Part shown: positions 51,487 to 60,198 of the stretch, in pieces
Numbering within the stretch: position 1 is the stretch's first letter
Layout of the letters: the number at the start of each line of letters is the position of its first letter
Assembly: GCA_900540475.1 (NCBI GenBank)
Contig: UQGG01000033.1
Coordinates: forward strand, 1-64,000
Origin: an uncultured Robinsoniella sp.
Lineage (GTDB): Bacteria; Bacillota; Clostridia; Lachnospirales; Lachnospiraceae
Direction of reading: 5' to 3'
DNA length: 64,000 bases
Notes under the pieces: generated by a model
Databases searched by the model: none
What the model was told of the DNA's origin: nothing
The model's input: the letters and a program-made list of their open reading frames with translations, nothing else
Position numbers and translations under genes: made by a program

Positions 51487-52386
51487 ATGAAAATGAAAAA
51501 AGTGAAAGCTTATAAAATGAAAAATGGTGCTCCATATGTGATTATGATTTTACCGGCTGTAGTAATCTTTGTTATATTTTTTATTCTGCCGCTGATTTAT
51601 ACGGCAAAGTACAGTTTCTACAACTGGACTAATTTTTCACCTGATGTGACATTTACAGGATGGGAAAACTACAAAAAATTATTTGAGGATGGAATCCTGC
51701 TAAAAGGCGTGAAAAATACGCTTCTATTTGCAGCAGTAACCGTCACGGTTCAGAGTCTGATTTCTCTTCCGGTCTCTGTGTTTCTGAATTCAAAAATAAG
51801 GTGCAGAAATATTTACCGGGCGGTTTTCTTTGCACCGGCGGTACTCAGCACACTGGTTGTAGGGTATTTATGGAAATATTTAATGTCAGCCAGTGACTAT
51901 GGTTTTTTTAATCAGCTGCTCACAGGTCTGGGATTTGAGAAAATTAATTTTCTGGGAAGTGGAAATATTGCAATGCTGTCCATAATCACTATTTCAGTCT
52001 GGCAGTGGTTTGGATGGTCTATGGTAATTTATCTTGGAAGTCTGCAGGGAATCAGTGAAGAGCTGTACGAGGCGGCTTCCGTAGACGGAGGAAACAGTTT
52101 CCAGAAGTTCTGGCATATTACTCTGCCGGGGCTGGCACCGGCTATTAAGATTAATTTTGTAACGAGTATGATTTCGGGACTCAAAGTATTCGATCTGGTT
52201 CTGGCAACAACCAATGGAGGGCCTGCCCACAAGACAGAGACTATCCTGACTTTGATGTTTACCAAATTTTCGGATGGAAATTATGGTTATGCTTCTGCTT
52301 TTGGTATGGTATTTCTTGTGGTAAGTATGCTGGTGGCGGCTGTCATGCTTGGATTATTCGGAAAGTGGGAGGCTAAGTTAGGATAA
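51487..52386 (+). CDS. Sugar ABC permease, MalF/LacF type (locus 3)
   Basis: This encodes 299 residues; ATG at 51493 is an alternative start with better spacing from AAAGGG. Six membrane segments, the N-terminal PAVVIFVIFFILPLIYTAKYSFYNW, and the EAA loop ELYEAASVDGGNSFQKFWHITLPGL mark a CUT1 permease. It overlaps the next gene by one base. The ATPase is not encoded nearby. Confidence 0.93.
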   Translation: MKMKKVKAYKMKNGAPYVIMILPAVVIFVIFFILPLIYTAKYSFYNWTNFSPDVTFTGWENYKKLFEDGILLKGVKNTLLFAAVTVTVQSLISLPVSVFLNSKIRCRNIYRAVFFAPAVLSTLVVGYLWKYLMSASDYGFFNQLLTGLGFEKINFLGSGNIAMLSIITISVWQWFGWSMVIYLGSLQGISEELYEAASVDGGNSFQKFWHITLPGLAPAIKINFVTSMISGLKVFDLVLATTNGGPAHKTETILTLMFTKFSDGNYGYASAFGMVFLVVSMLVAAVMLGLFGKWEAKLG

Positions 52387-53219
52387 TGAAAAATAAGAAA
52401 ATAGTTACTGATATTTTAAAACATACATATTTACTGCTATTAGTTTTGATTGTTTTGACCCCGATTTATTATCTGATCGTTACCACATTCAAGACGGGAA
52501 CGGAGGCTGCTGTCAGCCCTATGGGACTGCCGTCTTCACTGGATTTCAGTGCATATGTCCAGGCATTTCAGGATATGCAGTATCCGAGGGCATTCAAAAA
52601 TACCCTTATTATTACCGTAAGCGCGGTTTTGGGTATCATTTTCACCAGTTCTATGTGCGGGTATGTATTAAACAGAAAGGGCAGGTATAAGATTACCCAG
52701 GCAGTATTTATACTGATTTTATCCGGTATGATGTTCCCCTATCAGATGTCGATTTTGGGGTTGTATAAACTGGTCAGGGGACTGGGGCTTATGAACAGTA
52801 TTTTAGGTGTAATTTTCATTGATATTGCTATCAATATTCCATTTGCCACTTTTTTAATGAAAAACTTTATTTCTTCCGTGCCAATTGAACTGGAAGAGGC
52901 GGCTAAAATCGACGGTGCCGGTGTTTTCCTCACATTTGCAACGATCACTTTTCCCCTGTTGAAACCAGTGGCTGCCACCGTAGCCATCTTGAACACGCTG
53001 AATGTATGGAACGACTTTATGGGGCCTTTATATTTTCTGCAGACCCGTGAAAAAGATGTTATTCTCCAGGAAGTTTATCGCAATATCGGGCAGTTTTCCA
53101 CAGATTGGACCAGCCTCTTCCCTATGATGGTTCTGGGAATCCTCCCGCTTTTGATTTTTTATTTGTTTATGCAGCGGTATATTATCAGCGGAGTAATGGC
53201 AGGGTCTTTAAAAGGTTAA
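52386..53219 (+). CDS. Sugar ABC permease, MalG type (locus 3)
   Basis: This encodes 277 residues with six membrane segments and the EAA loop ELEEAAKIDGAGVFLTFATITFPLLKP, ending in the common RYIISGVMAGSLKG. It is translationally coupled to the MalF-like gene through a one-base overlap. It is the second membrane subunit of the locus 3 importer. Confidence 0.94.
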   Translation: MKNKKIVTDILKHTYLLLLVLIVLTPIYYLIVTTFKTGTEAAVSPMGLPSSLDFSAYVQAFQDMQYPRAFKNTLIITVSAVLGIIFTSSMCGYVLNRKGRYKITQAVFILILSGMMFPYQMSILGLYKLVRGLGLMNSILGVIFIDIAINIPFATFLMKNFISSVPIELEEAAKIDGAGVFLTFATITFPLLKPVAATVAILNTLNVWNDFMGPLYFLQTREKDVILQEVYRNIGQFSTDWTSLFPMMVLGILPLLIFYLFMQRYIISGVMAGSLKG

Positions 53220-53262
53220 GGAAGTTAGCAGCTCTGAAATAGTTGTACAGAAAGGAACAGAC

Positions 53263-55212
53263 ATGAGTAAGATTAATTACAGCACAGAAATAAAACAGGA
53301 AGAACTTAATCAGAACTTTTTATATGAATTAAACGAGGATGGATATCTGACAGCGTTGCTGCACAAAAGTGATGATTATAAAATGAACTGGCTAAGCGGC
53401 AAAGAAAACTGGGGAAATGTCGATGCGCCGGATTTTCTATCCATCCGGGTTGACAGGAGGTTTACGGATCAGGGAAGGCTGAGAGAATGCTATACATTCT
53501 CCAATGAGACAGAGTTTGACGTATTTACCAGAAAAAATGAGGTTGGTATTTATACAACATTTCCGGATGATTATAAATCCTCGGATGTTTGTATGAAAGA
53601 ACGTTGCCATGCCCATATCTGGTGTGGTAAAAATACATCATATATCTATGGTCTTCGCATGGGAGGAGAACCGCCGCATTTGGGACTGATTTTCAATCAG
53701 GGTAGTATAGACGGATACAGTGTGAAAAGAAATCTGGAAGAAATCAGCAATGACAGAGGAAGCATCATTCTGCATCCCGATAAATTCCATTTAAATCCGG
53801 GAGAAAAAATGACGGTCACCTGGGATCTGGTATGGTTTCAGGATGAAGAAGATTTTTACCGCATATTGAGAAGTTATCCCAATACGGTTCTTGTTACGCC
53901 GGATCGGCCTGTGGCATTTCAAAACGAAAAGGGGGGCATATGGATCCGTTATCATAATGATTTGAAAGAAGATGCAATAAGTCAGGTGAAAGTTCTGGTA
54001 AATGGTAAAGAAGCCATTATGAGCCGCAACTCGCAAAATAAAATTTATGCAGAGGATGCAGAATATCATACCGGGGAAAAAAGCTGGGATATCCATATCG
54101 GTGAGTATCATACTACGGCAAAAACCTTAGTTCTCCCGGAGATAAAACAGTTTGCAGAGAAAAGATGCAGGTTTATTGTGGAAAAACAGCAATATCATGA
54201 AAAGGACAGCTGTCTGGACGGCGCATTTTTAATATACGACACAGAGGAAAACTGCCCTTATTACTCCCATACACCGGACCACAACGGAGGAAGAGAGCGC
54301 GTGGGGATGGGGGTACTGCTTGCAAAATATCTGCAGGAATATCCGGATCCAATGCTAAAAGAGGGGCTTCAGAAATATACGGACTATATTTACAGGGAAT
54401 TATATGATGAAGAAACCGGAACGGTATTTAATGATGTAAGGAAAAATAATGACTGGCACAGGCTGTATAACTATCCATGGATGGCAGTATTTTTTATGGA
54501 ACGTTATCATTTATTTCAGGAAGAACGGGATTTGAAGAATATGTACCGCACGATGAAGGCCTATTACCAAAATGGGGGAATAAAGTTTTACGCTATTGGG
54601 ATTCCGGCTGCTGAATCTGTTTATCTTCTAGCTGAAAATAAGATGGAAAAAGAAGCTGAAGTGTTAAAAGGTTATTATCAGAAGCATGCAGACTATATTA
54701 TGGAAAACGGACTGAATTACCCGCCCCATGAAGTGAACTATGAGCAAAGTATTGTAGCACCTGCTGTTTCCATGCTGCTCCAGGTTTATAGCATTACCCG
54801 GGATGAAAGCTATTTAGAAGGTGCCAGACTGCAAATGCGGGTGCTGGAATTATTTAACGGACAGCAGCCGGATTATCATCTATACGAAACAGCAATCCGG
54901 CACTGGGATGGGTTCTGGTTTGGTAAAAAAAGAACTTTTGGAGATACATTCCCCCATTATTGGAGTGCTTTGACCGGAAATGCTTTTTTACTATACTGGA
55001 ATATCACAGGTGATGATCATTACAGGAAGAAAGCCCAGGCTTCTCTTAGCGGTACCTTGAGCATGATTTCCGAAGATGGCAGTGCATCCTGTGCATATGT
55101 TTATCCCCAGACCGTAAATGGTATTCCGGGAAATTATGCTGATCCCTGGGCGAATGACCAGGATTGGGGACTATATTTTTATCTGAAAAGTAACATCAAA
55201 AAACAATCATAA
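53263..55212 (+). CDS. Six-hairpin glycosidase-like protein
   Basis: This encodes 649 residues with no signal peptide and GAAAGGAAC before the start. The N-terminal half (about 1-290) looks beta-rich, and the C-terminal half (about 300-640) looks like an (alpha/alpha)6 toroid of the six-hairpin glycosidase superfamily: DHNGGRERVGMGVLLAKYL, NYPWMAVFFMERYHLF, HYWSALTGNAFLLYW, DPWANDQDWGLYFYLK. The nearest class by pattern is the GH154/uncharacterised six-hairpin group, but I cannot name the substrate or catalytic residues. The operon position argues for a cytoplasmic glycan-processing role. Confidence 0.72.
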   Translation: MSKINYSTEIKQEELNQNFLYELNEDGYLTALLHKSDDYKMNWLSGKENWGNVDAPDFLSIRVDRRFTDQGRLRECYTFSNETEFDVFTRKNEVGIYTTFPDDYKSSDVCMKERCHAHIWCGKNTSYIYGLRMGGEPPHLGLIFNQGSIDGYSVKRNLEEISNDRGSIILHPDKFHLNPGEKMTVTWDLVWFQDEEDFYRILRSYPNTVLVTPDRPVAFQNEKGGIWIRYHNDLKEDAISQVKVLVNGKEAIMSRNSQNKIYAEDAEYHTGEKSWDIHIGEYHTTAKTLVLPEIKQFAEKRCRFIVEKQQYHEKDSCLDGAFLIYDTEENCPYYSHTPDHNGGRERVGMGVLLAKYLQEYPDPMLKEGLQKYTDYIYRELYDEETGTVFNDVRKNNDWHRLYNYPWMAVFFMERYHLFQEERDLKNMYRTMKAYYQNGGIKFYAIGIPAAESVYLLAENKMEKEAEVLKGYYQKHADYIMENGLNYPPHEVNYEQSIVAPAVSMLLQVYSITRDESYLEGARLQMRVLELFNGQQPDYHLYETAIRHWDGFWFGKKRTFGDTFPHYWSALTGNAFLLYWNITGDDHYRKKAQASLSGTLSMISEDGSASCAYVYPQTVNGIPGNYADPWANDQDWGLYFYLKSNIKKQS

Positions 55213-55243
55213 TAAATTATGAAGTTGAAAAGGAGAGCCGGGC

Positions 55244-56779
55244 ATGAATGAAAAGTTTCTTGAGAAAGCAGCGATGCTTGCCCCTAAACTGTATCACAGA
55301 GAGGTCAGCGCCAGATCTGTTATAGAGATTATGAAAGGAAAAGCAGATTATGAAGCAATAAAACTGGGTGATGCGGACTGCCTGTCTGCTATTGAAATGA
55401 AAAAAGGAGACAGAATCTGTCTGGATTTTGGGCAGCACTGCGTAGGTTACTTCAGCTTTAGTATCCGTGCCGTCGGCAGTCATCAGGATGCGCCGGCACA
55501 TTTGAAAATAAAATTGGGGGAGCAAATCTGTGAGATTGCAGAATCATTTGAAAATTATGAGGGAAATATCAGCAGCAGCTGGCTCCAGGAGGAGTATCTG
55601 TGTATTGATGAACTGCCCGCAATGATTAAAATGCCCCGCAGATATGCATTTCGTTACATAGAAATAGAAGTGCTGGATACCTCTCATAAATTCCGGGTTA
55701 TTATAGAGAATCCCATATGTGATACGGTTTCTTCTGCAGACAGAAAAAGTGTTCCAAAACGGAACTGTCATGATAAAGAACTCCAGGAAATAGATGAGAT
55801 TGCTCTGAATACATTAGAAGGCTGTATGCAGGAAGTTTTTGAGGACGGTCCCAAAAGGGACAGGCGGCTCTGGATCGGAGATCTGCGCCTTCAGGCGATG
55901 GCTAATTATTATACTTTTAAGAATAATGATCTTGTGAAACGGTGCCTTTACCTTTTTGCAGGTGCGCCTATGGAAGAAGGTCAGGCAGGTGCGTGCCTGT
56001 ATATCCGCCCGGAGGTGTCTGCCGATGATATTAAATTATTTGATTATTCCTTGTTCTTTATCTCCTGCCTGTATGATTATTATATGGAAACAAGGGATAG
56101 TGACACATTGGCGGAACTCTGGGACACCGCTTTTCGCCAGGTGGAAATTGCAGCGAAGGCTCTGGATGAAAATAACATTGTAAGGGATCAGCCCGACAAC
56201 TGGTGGTGGTGCTTTATAGACTGGAATGTTGATTTGAACAAACAGGCATCTGCACAGGCTGTCTTTATCTATACGATGAAACAGGCGTATGAGCTGGCGG
56301 GCATACTGGGGGATGAAAGTAGGTCCGGGAAACTTTCAAACCTTATTCGAGATGTCAGCAGGGCGGCATTAAAATATTTATGGGATGATAACCAGGGATT
56401 TTTTGTGAGCGGAGCCAGGAGACAAGTATCCTGGGCATCACAGATATGGTTCGCCCTGTCGGGTATACTGCCGGATATCGAAACGAAAAATCTTATGGAA
56501 AAGCTGAAAGAGAAGAACCCATCTGTAAAACTAATGACTCCGTATATGAATCACTGTTATGTGGAAGCCCTGCTGAAAGCCGGATTAAAATCGGATGCAG
56601 AAGATCATATCAGGAGATATTGGGGAGGCATGGTAAAAGCCAAAGCAGACTGTTTCTGGGAAGTGTATGATCCCGATAATCCCGATGTCTCTGCATATGG
56701 GGACCGGATTATGAACAGCTACTGTCACGCATGGAGCTGTACACCCACTTATTTCATTCGGAAATACTTTGACATGTAG
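55244..56779 (+). CDS. GH78-like (alpha-L-rhamnosidase-type) glycosidase
   Basis: This encodes 511 residues, shorter than canonical GH78 enzymes because extra N-terminal beta domains are absent. Key family patterns are EDGPKRDRRLWIGDLRLQA (near 200-220, the general-acid region), WWCFIDWN, ADCFWEVYDPDNP (near 468-480) and SYCHAWSCTPTYFIRKY at the C-terminus. There is no signal peptide, so it would act on imported rhamnosides or a related sugar. It is the last gene of locus 3, following the six-hairpin protein by 31 bases. Confidence 0.8.
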   Translation: MNEKFLEKAAMLAPKLYHREVSARSVIEIMKGKADYEAIKLGDADCLSAIEMKKGDRICLDFGQHCVGYFSFSIRAVGSHQDAPAHLKIKLGEQICEIAESFENYEGNISSSWLQEEYLCIDELPAMIKMPRRYAFRYIEIEVLDTSHKFRVIIENPICDTVSSADRKSVPKRNCHDKELQEIDEIALNTLEGCMQEVFEDGPKRDRRLWIGDLRLQAMANYYTFKNNDLVKRCLYLFAGAPMEEGQAGACLYIRPEVSADDIKLFDYSLFFISCLYDYYMETRDSDTLAELWDTAFRQVEIAAKALDENNIVRDQPDNWWWCFIDWNVDLNKQASAQAVFIYTMKQAYELAGILGDESRSGKLSNLIRDVSRAALKYLWDDNQGFFVSGARRQVSWASQIWFALSGILPDIETKNLMEKLKEKNPSVKLMTPYMNHCYVEALLKAGLKSDAEDHIRRYWGGMVKAKADCFWEVYDPDNPDVSAYGDRIMNSYCHAWSCTPTYFIRKYFDM

Positions 56780-56925
56780 TATTAAAATACTGTTTTTTGG
56801 AATGGATAGGCGAAACAGACAAAGCAATGGCAGACAATAAGATGAGAAAATCAACTTAAATAAATTATATATAATAAGAGATAATAATATAAAATAAAAA
56901 AAGTCACAAACAATAAAAATAAAGC

Positions 56926-56954
56926 TTGAACTTTAGATAAATCTGTTATATAAT
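56926..56954 (+). promoter_or_regulatory. Promoter of the Rpn-like gene
   Basis: TTGAAC (56926-56931), 17 bases, TATAAT (56949-56954). The leader to the start codon at 57112 is about 150 bases. The rest of the 332-base gap (56780-57111) is AT-rich and shows no gene or clear terminator. Confidence 0.7.
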
Positions 56955-57111
56955 GAAAAAAAGAAATACATAGATACATTTCATTGAACAACTCTTTTTT
57001 CTAAAGTTCTTACAATTCATTTTATATCTGGTACATATTCTGTACAGTTTCCCTTTAGAATCGTTATATTCATTTTTGTGTCTTTGTATTCGGAATAAAA
57101 AGGAGGAATCT

Positions 57112-58065
57112 ATGACACAAAAAAGAGATATTGCAGCAAAGATATTTTTTGCAAAGCCGGAGCATTTTGCAGATCTATATAATGGTGCCTGTTTTGAGGG
57201 AGATCAGGTTTTAAAGCTGGAGGATTTAGCCCCCCTGGATTCTGCGCAGGAATGCTTACCTGTTGGTCAGGACTTTAGAAAAAAAGCACTGAGACGAAAC
57301 CGGGATTTAATTAAAATGACTGCGTTGGGTGCAAATTTTTTAATCCTGGCATGTGAAAACCAGGAGCATGTACATTATGCGATGGTGGTAAGGAATATGT
57401 TGTATGATGCCATGAATTACACAGACCAGGTACAACAGTTGAAGCAGAAATATAAACTATCCGGGGATTATGGGAATTCCGATGAATTTTTATCTGGAAT
57501 GAAAAAGCAAGATAAGCTTTTGCCGGTTTTTACATTGGTTGTATACTATGGTGCAAAGCCATGGGACGGCTCTTTGGATTTGCACAGTATGTTGGATATA
57601 CCAGAGGAAATGGAGATATTTCGTCAATATCTGCCTAATTACAAGATACATGTTCTGGATGTAAAAAGAATAGACCATTTGGAATATTTTCAAACAGATT
57701 TAAGAGAAGTATTCGGTATTATTAAATATGCGGATAATAATAATCTGATGAAAGCACATGTGAAGAAACACCATGACAGATATAGCAGGTTAATCAGAGA
57801 AACAATAGAAATAATTTTCATCCTGCTGGGTGAAAATGAGAAGATGTCAGAAATAATTGAGCAGGCGCAAGCAGATAATAAGGAGGAATACGATATGTGT
57901 AAAGCATTTGATGATATGAGAAGTGAAGGAAGAATGGAAGGCGAAGAATTATTTGCAAAATTAACATTAAATTTAATAAATGATAATCGAACTGTGGAAT
58001 TAAAAAAAGCGGTAACGGACAAAGGCTCCAGAGAAAATCTATATCAGGAGTATTGTTTGGTGTAA
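57112..58065 (+). CDS. Rpn/PD-(D/E)XK nuclease family protein (transposase_31-like)
   Basis: This encodes 317 residues from ATG at 57112 behind AAGGAGG. The N-terminal KRDIAAKIFFAKPEHFADLYNG and the core LILACENQEHVHYAMVVRNMLYDAMNY fit the Rpn family of PD-(D/E)XK proteins, in which the Glu-x-Gln part of ENQ is catalytic. A helical C-terminal region (CKAFDDMRSEGRMEGEELF) is typical. Such genes are often multicopy and variable in Lachnospiraceae; their role (recombination-promoting nuclease or phage defence) is not settled. It stands alone with its own promoter. Confidence 0.87.
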   Translation: MTQKRDIAAKIFFAKPEHFADLYNGACFEGDQVLKLEDLAPLDSAQECLPVGQDFRKKALRRNRDLIKMTALGANFLILACENQEHVHYAMVVRNMLYDAMNYTDQVQQLKQKYKLSGDYGNSDEFLSGMKKQDKLLPVFTLVVYYGAKPWDGSLDLHSMLDIPEEMEIFRQYLPNYKIHVLDVKRIDHLEYFQTDLREVFGIIKYADNNNLMKAHVKKHHDRYSRLIRETIEIIFILLGENEKMSEIIEQAQADNKEEYDMCKAFDDMRSEGRMEGEELFAKLTLNLINDNRTVELKKAVTDKGSRENLYQEYCLV

Positions 58066-58070
58066 CAGTA

Positions 58071-58099
58071 TTGACAAAGTATTTTTTGTCAAATATAAT
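58071..58099 (+). promoter_or_regulatory. Consensus promoter with embedded dyad, MATE leader
   Basis: TTGACA (58071-58076) and TATAAT (58094-58099) are exactly 17 bases apart. A perfect dyad TTGACAAA-GTATTT-TTTGTCAA (58071-58092) fills the -35 and spacer, so a repressor site is likely. Transcription would run through a short ORF and two terminators before the MATE gene. Confidence 0.85.
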
Positions 58100-58131
58100 T
58101 ATTGTAATCAGGTAAAGAAAGGGTGAGCACA

Positions 58132-58236
58132 ATGAGATTATTTGGTAAATTTTGTATTGAGCACAGCTCCGAACAATTTTATAATTCAAAACATTGTGCG
58201 GAGCCGAATAAAAATAATATGTTTATGAAAGCGTAG
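58132..58236 (+). CDS. Putative 34-residue leader peptide
   Basis: The frame starts at 58132 after GAAAGGGTGAG and ends in TAG at 58234-58236. The peptide has an Arg-Leu-Phe start, two Cys and two His residues (CIEHSSEQFYNSKHC) and a Lys/Asn-rich tail. It lies within the leader RNA between a strong promoter and two terminators preceding a MATE gene. A regulatory leader peptide is the most likely role; a small functional protein is also possible. Confidence 0.55.
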   Translation: MRLFGKFCIEHSSEQFYNSKHCAEPNKNNMFMKA

Positions 58237-58305
58237 TCCCAAAATAGGTTTCCTGTTTTGTTTATTTGACATACCTTTTCATAAGCATTATGAAGATAAC
58301 GTATA

Positions 58306-58342
58306 GGCCGTAGATGATGTTTTGTCTGCGGTCTTTTGTTTT
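58306..58342 (+). terminator. First leader terminator before the MATE gene
   Basis: GGCCGTAGA (58306-58314) pairs with TCTGCGGTC (58325-58333) with two G-U pairs, followed by TTTTGTTTT. It lies about 70 bases after the leader ORF stop. Confidence 0.72.
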
Positions 58343-58366
58343 ATACACAATTATAACTGTGTACAG

Positions 58367-58409
58367 AGCAGAGGGCGCACTTTTCAGTGCTTGTCCCTCT
58401 GCTTTTTTT
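58367..58409 (+). terminator. Second, strong leader terminator
   Basis: AGCAGAGGG (58367-58375) pairs perfectly with CCCTCTGCT (58395-58403) and T7 follows. The loop holds an inner GCAC/GTGC hairpin. It ends 20 bases before the MATE start codon, with the ribosome binding site in between, so expression of the MATE gene needs readthrough. Confidence 0.88.
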
Positions 58410-58428
58410 GAAAGGAAAAAGAAAAACT

Positions 58429-59784
58429 ATGAAGAAAATAGAACAAGATGAAAAACTGGATTTAACAAAAGGAAGCGTTCCGAAAAAGTTAATTACATTT
58501 GCAGTACCTTTACTGCTGGCAAATCTGCTGCAGTCATTCTACGGTATTGTGGACATGCTGGTTGTTGGTAGATTTGTAGGTGAGACAGGGCTTGCAGGAA
58601 TTAGCAATGCATCTATGATCAGCTTTATTATAAATTCCATCTGCATTGGGATTACAATGGGGGGAACTGTCTTAATAGCCAGATATAAAGGTGCGAATAA
58701 TGAGCAAGGGCAGGGTGAAACCATTGGAACGTTATTTACCGTTTCTTTGATTTCCTCAGTAATTGTAACGGTAATTAGTTTGTTCATATACAAAACACTA
58801 TTTGTTCTGTTGCATGTTCCGGATGATGCTATGAAGGATGCTTGTGAATACATGAAGATCATTTGCTGTGGAACTATTTTTGTTTTTGGGTATAATGCAG
58901 TCTGCTCTATAATGAAAGGCTTTGGAGATTCCAAAAGCCCGCTTTATTTTGTGGGTATAGCAGCATTTGCAAATGTTTTCTTTGACCTGTTATTTGTTGG
59001 TCCACTGGGTCTGGGAACGAAAGGAGCAGCATATGCAACCATATTTTCACAGGGAATTTCATTGGTGATCTCTGTGATTCATTTAAAACGCAGAAACTTT
59101 ATTTTTGATTTTAGAATAAGTCATTTCGTAATCAAACCCGATAAACTAACAGGTATTTTGAAAGTCGGATTACCTACTGCAATGCAGATGATTGTTGTAA
59201 ATATTTCCTATCTCTTGATCACAGGTATGCTTAATCAGTTTGGCATATCCGTTGCAGCAGCGGCAGGGGTTGGTTTGAAAGTGAATACGTTTGCAGGCAT
59301 GCCGTGCTGGGCAATAGGACAAGCTGTTACCGCAATGGCAGGTCAAAATATAGGAGCTAAAAATATTGAACGGGTCAAGGAAACGACAAAAACAGGTATT
59401 TTTCTGAATATTGTTATTACATTCATTGTTATCATAATTGTACAGCTCCTGGCGGAACCGATTATTATGCTTTTTGACCCAAAGAGTGCAGATGTCCTAA
59501 AAGAAGGTATCTTATATCTGAGATTATGCTGTTCCGTCAATAGCTTAATTTATGCATTCATGTATACTCTGGATTCTTTTGCCATTGGAGTGGGGTCAGC
59601 AAATATTGCAATGTTCAATGCGCTGCTGGATGCCGTGATTGTACGTTTACCTGTAAGCTGGTTCTTTGCTTTTCTATTGGGATACGGTTCTGTGGGAATT
59701 TATCTGGGACAAGCGCTTTCTCCTGTTTTACCTGCGGCAGTAGGATTTATTTACTTTAAAAGGAAATCCTGGATTCAAAAGTGA
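58429..59784 (+). CDS. MATE family efflux transporter
   Basis: This encodes 451 residues with twelve membrane segments. ATG at 58429 is behind AAAGGAAAAAG; the longer frame from 58387 would start inside the terminator and is rejected. The MATE signatures are LLQSFYGIVDMLVVGRFVGETGLAGIS near residues 30-60 and the mirrored second half starting near residue 240. It belongs to the NorM/MepA-type drug or metabolite/cation antiporters. A regulated promoter, a leader ORF and two terminators precede it. Confidence 0.94.
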   Translation: MKKIEQDEKLDLTKGSVPKKLITFAVPLLLANLLQSFYGIVDMLVVGRFVGETGLAGISNASMISFIINSICIGITMGGTVLIARYKGANNEQGQGETIGTLFTVSLISSVIVTVISLFIYKTLFVLLHVPDDAMKDACEYMKIICCGTIFVFGYNAVCSIMKGFGDSKSPLYFVGIAAFANVFFDLLFVGPLGLGTKGAAYATIFSQGISLVISVIHLKRRNFIFDFRISHFVIKPDKLTGILKVGLPTAMQMIVVNISYLLITGMLNQFGISVAAAAGVGLKVNTFAGMPCWAIGQAVTAMAGQNIGAKNIERVKETTKTGIFLNIVITFIVIIIVQLLAEPIIMLFDPKSADVLKEGILYLRLCCSVNSLIYAFMYTLDSFAIGVGSANIAMFNALLDAVIVRLPVSWFFAFLLGYGSVGIYLGQALSPVLPAAVGFIYFKRKSWIQK

Positions 59785-59821
59785 TTCACGGAACTTCCTG
59801 TTCGAGATTGTTAGATAAATG

Positions 59822-59861
59822 ATCCGGGCTGGCTCAATAAAAGCTTGCAGCCGGTCCGGAT
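59822..59861 (+). other. Hairpin after the MATE gene
   Basis: ATCCGGGCTGGCT (59822-59834) pairs with AGCCGGTCCGGAT (59849-59861) with only G-U or single mismatches. A T-tract is lacking, so it is an imperfect terminator or an mRNA 3' hairpin. Confidence 0.55.
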
Positions 59862-59903
59862 ATCTATGATTTCTACTGGCACAATATATGGTTGTCCATA
59901 AAG

Positions 59904-60155
59904 TTTCGTTCTGTTATTAAAAAAAATATCGAAACATCACGATGTACAAAACGAAAGTCTATTAAACGATAATAATGGAGTTTTGATCAGAAGTAACAGA
60001 ATATAAAAATAAAACGAAAGTCAACCAGGTTTCGAATTGGTAAAAATGTACAATAAAAATTAATTATTATAAAAAAATATAGTAAAAATTACTTGACAAA
60101 TAAAACCGAAAGGTTTATTATAAGGTCAAACATAAACAAACGTAACACAACGAAA
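59904..60155. promoter_or_regulatory. Cluster of CGAAA boxes and DeoR-gene promoter
   Basis: CGAAA or TTTCG occurs at 59904, 59930, 59952, 60015, 60030, 60107 and 60151, with CGAAAGTC twice (59952-59959, 60015-60022). The promoter TTGACA (60093-60098), 17 bases, TATTAT (60116-60121) has an AAACC-GAAA-GGTTT dyad (60103-60116) in its spacer. Repeated CGAAA-type boxes fit DeoR-family operators and suggest autoregulation by the adjacent gene. Confidence 0.7.
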
Positions 60156-60198
60156 TAAAATGTAAGGATTTGAAAGTACTTGTATGGGAGATGAGGTT

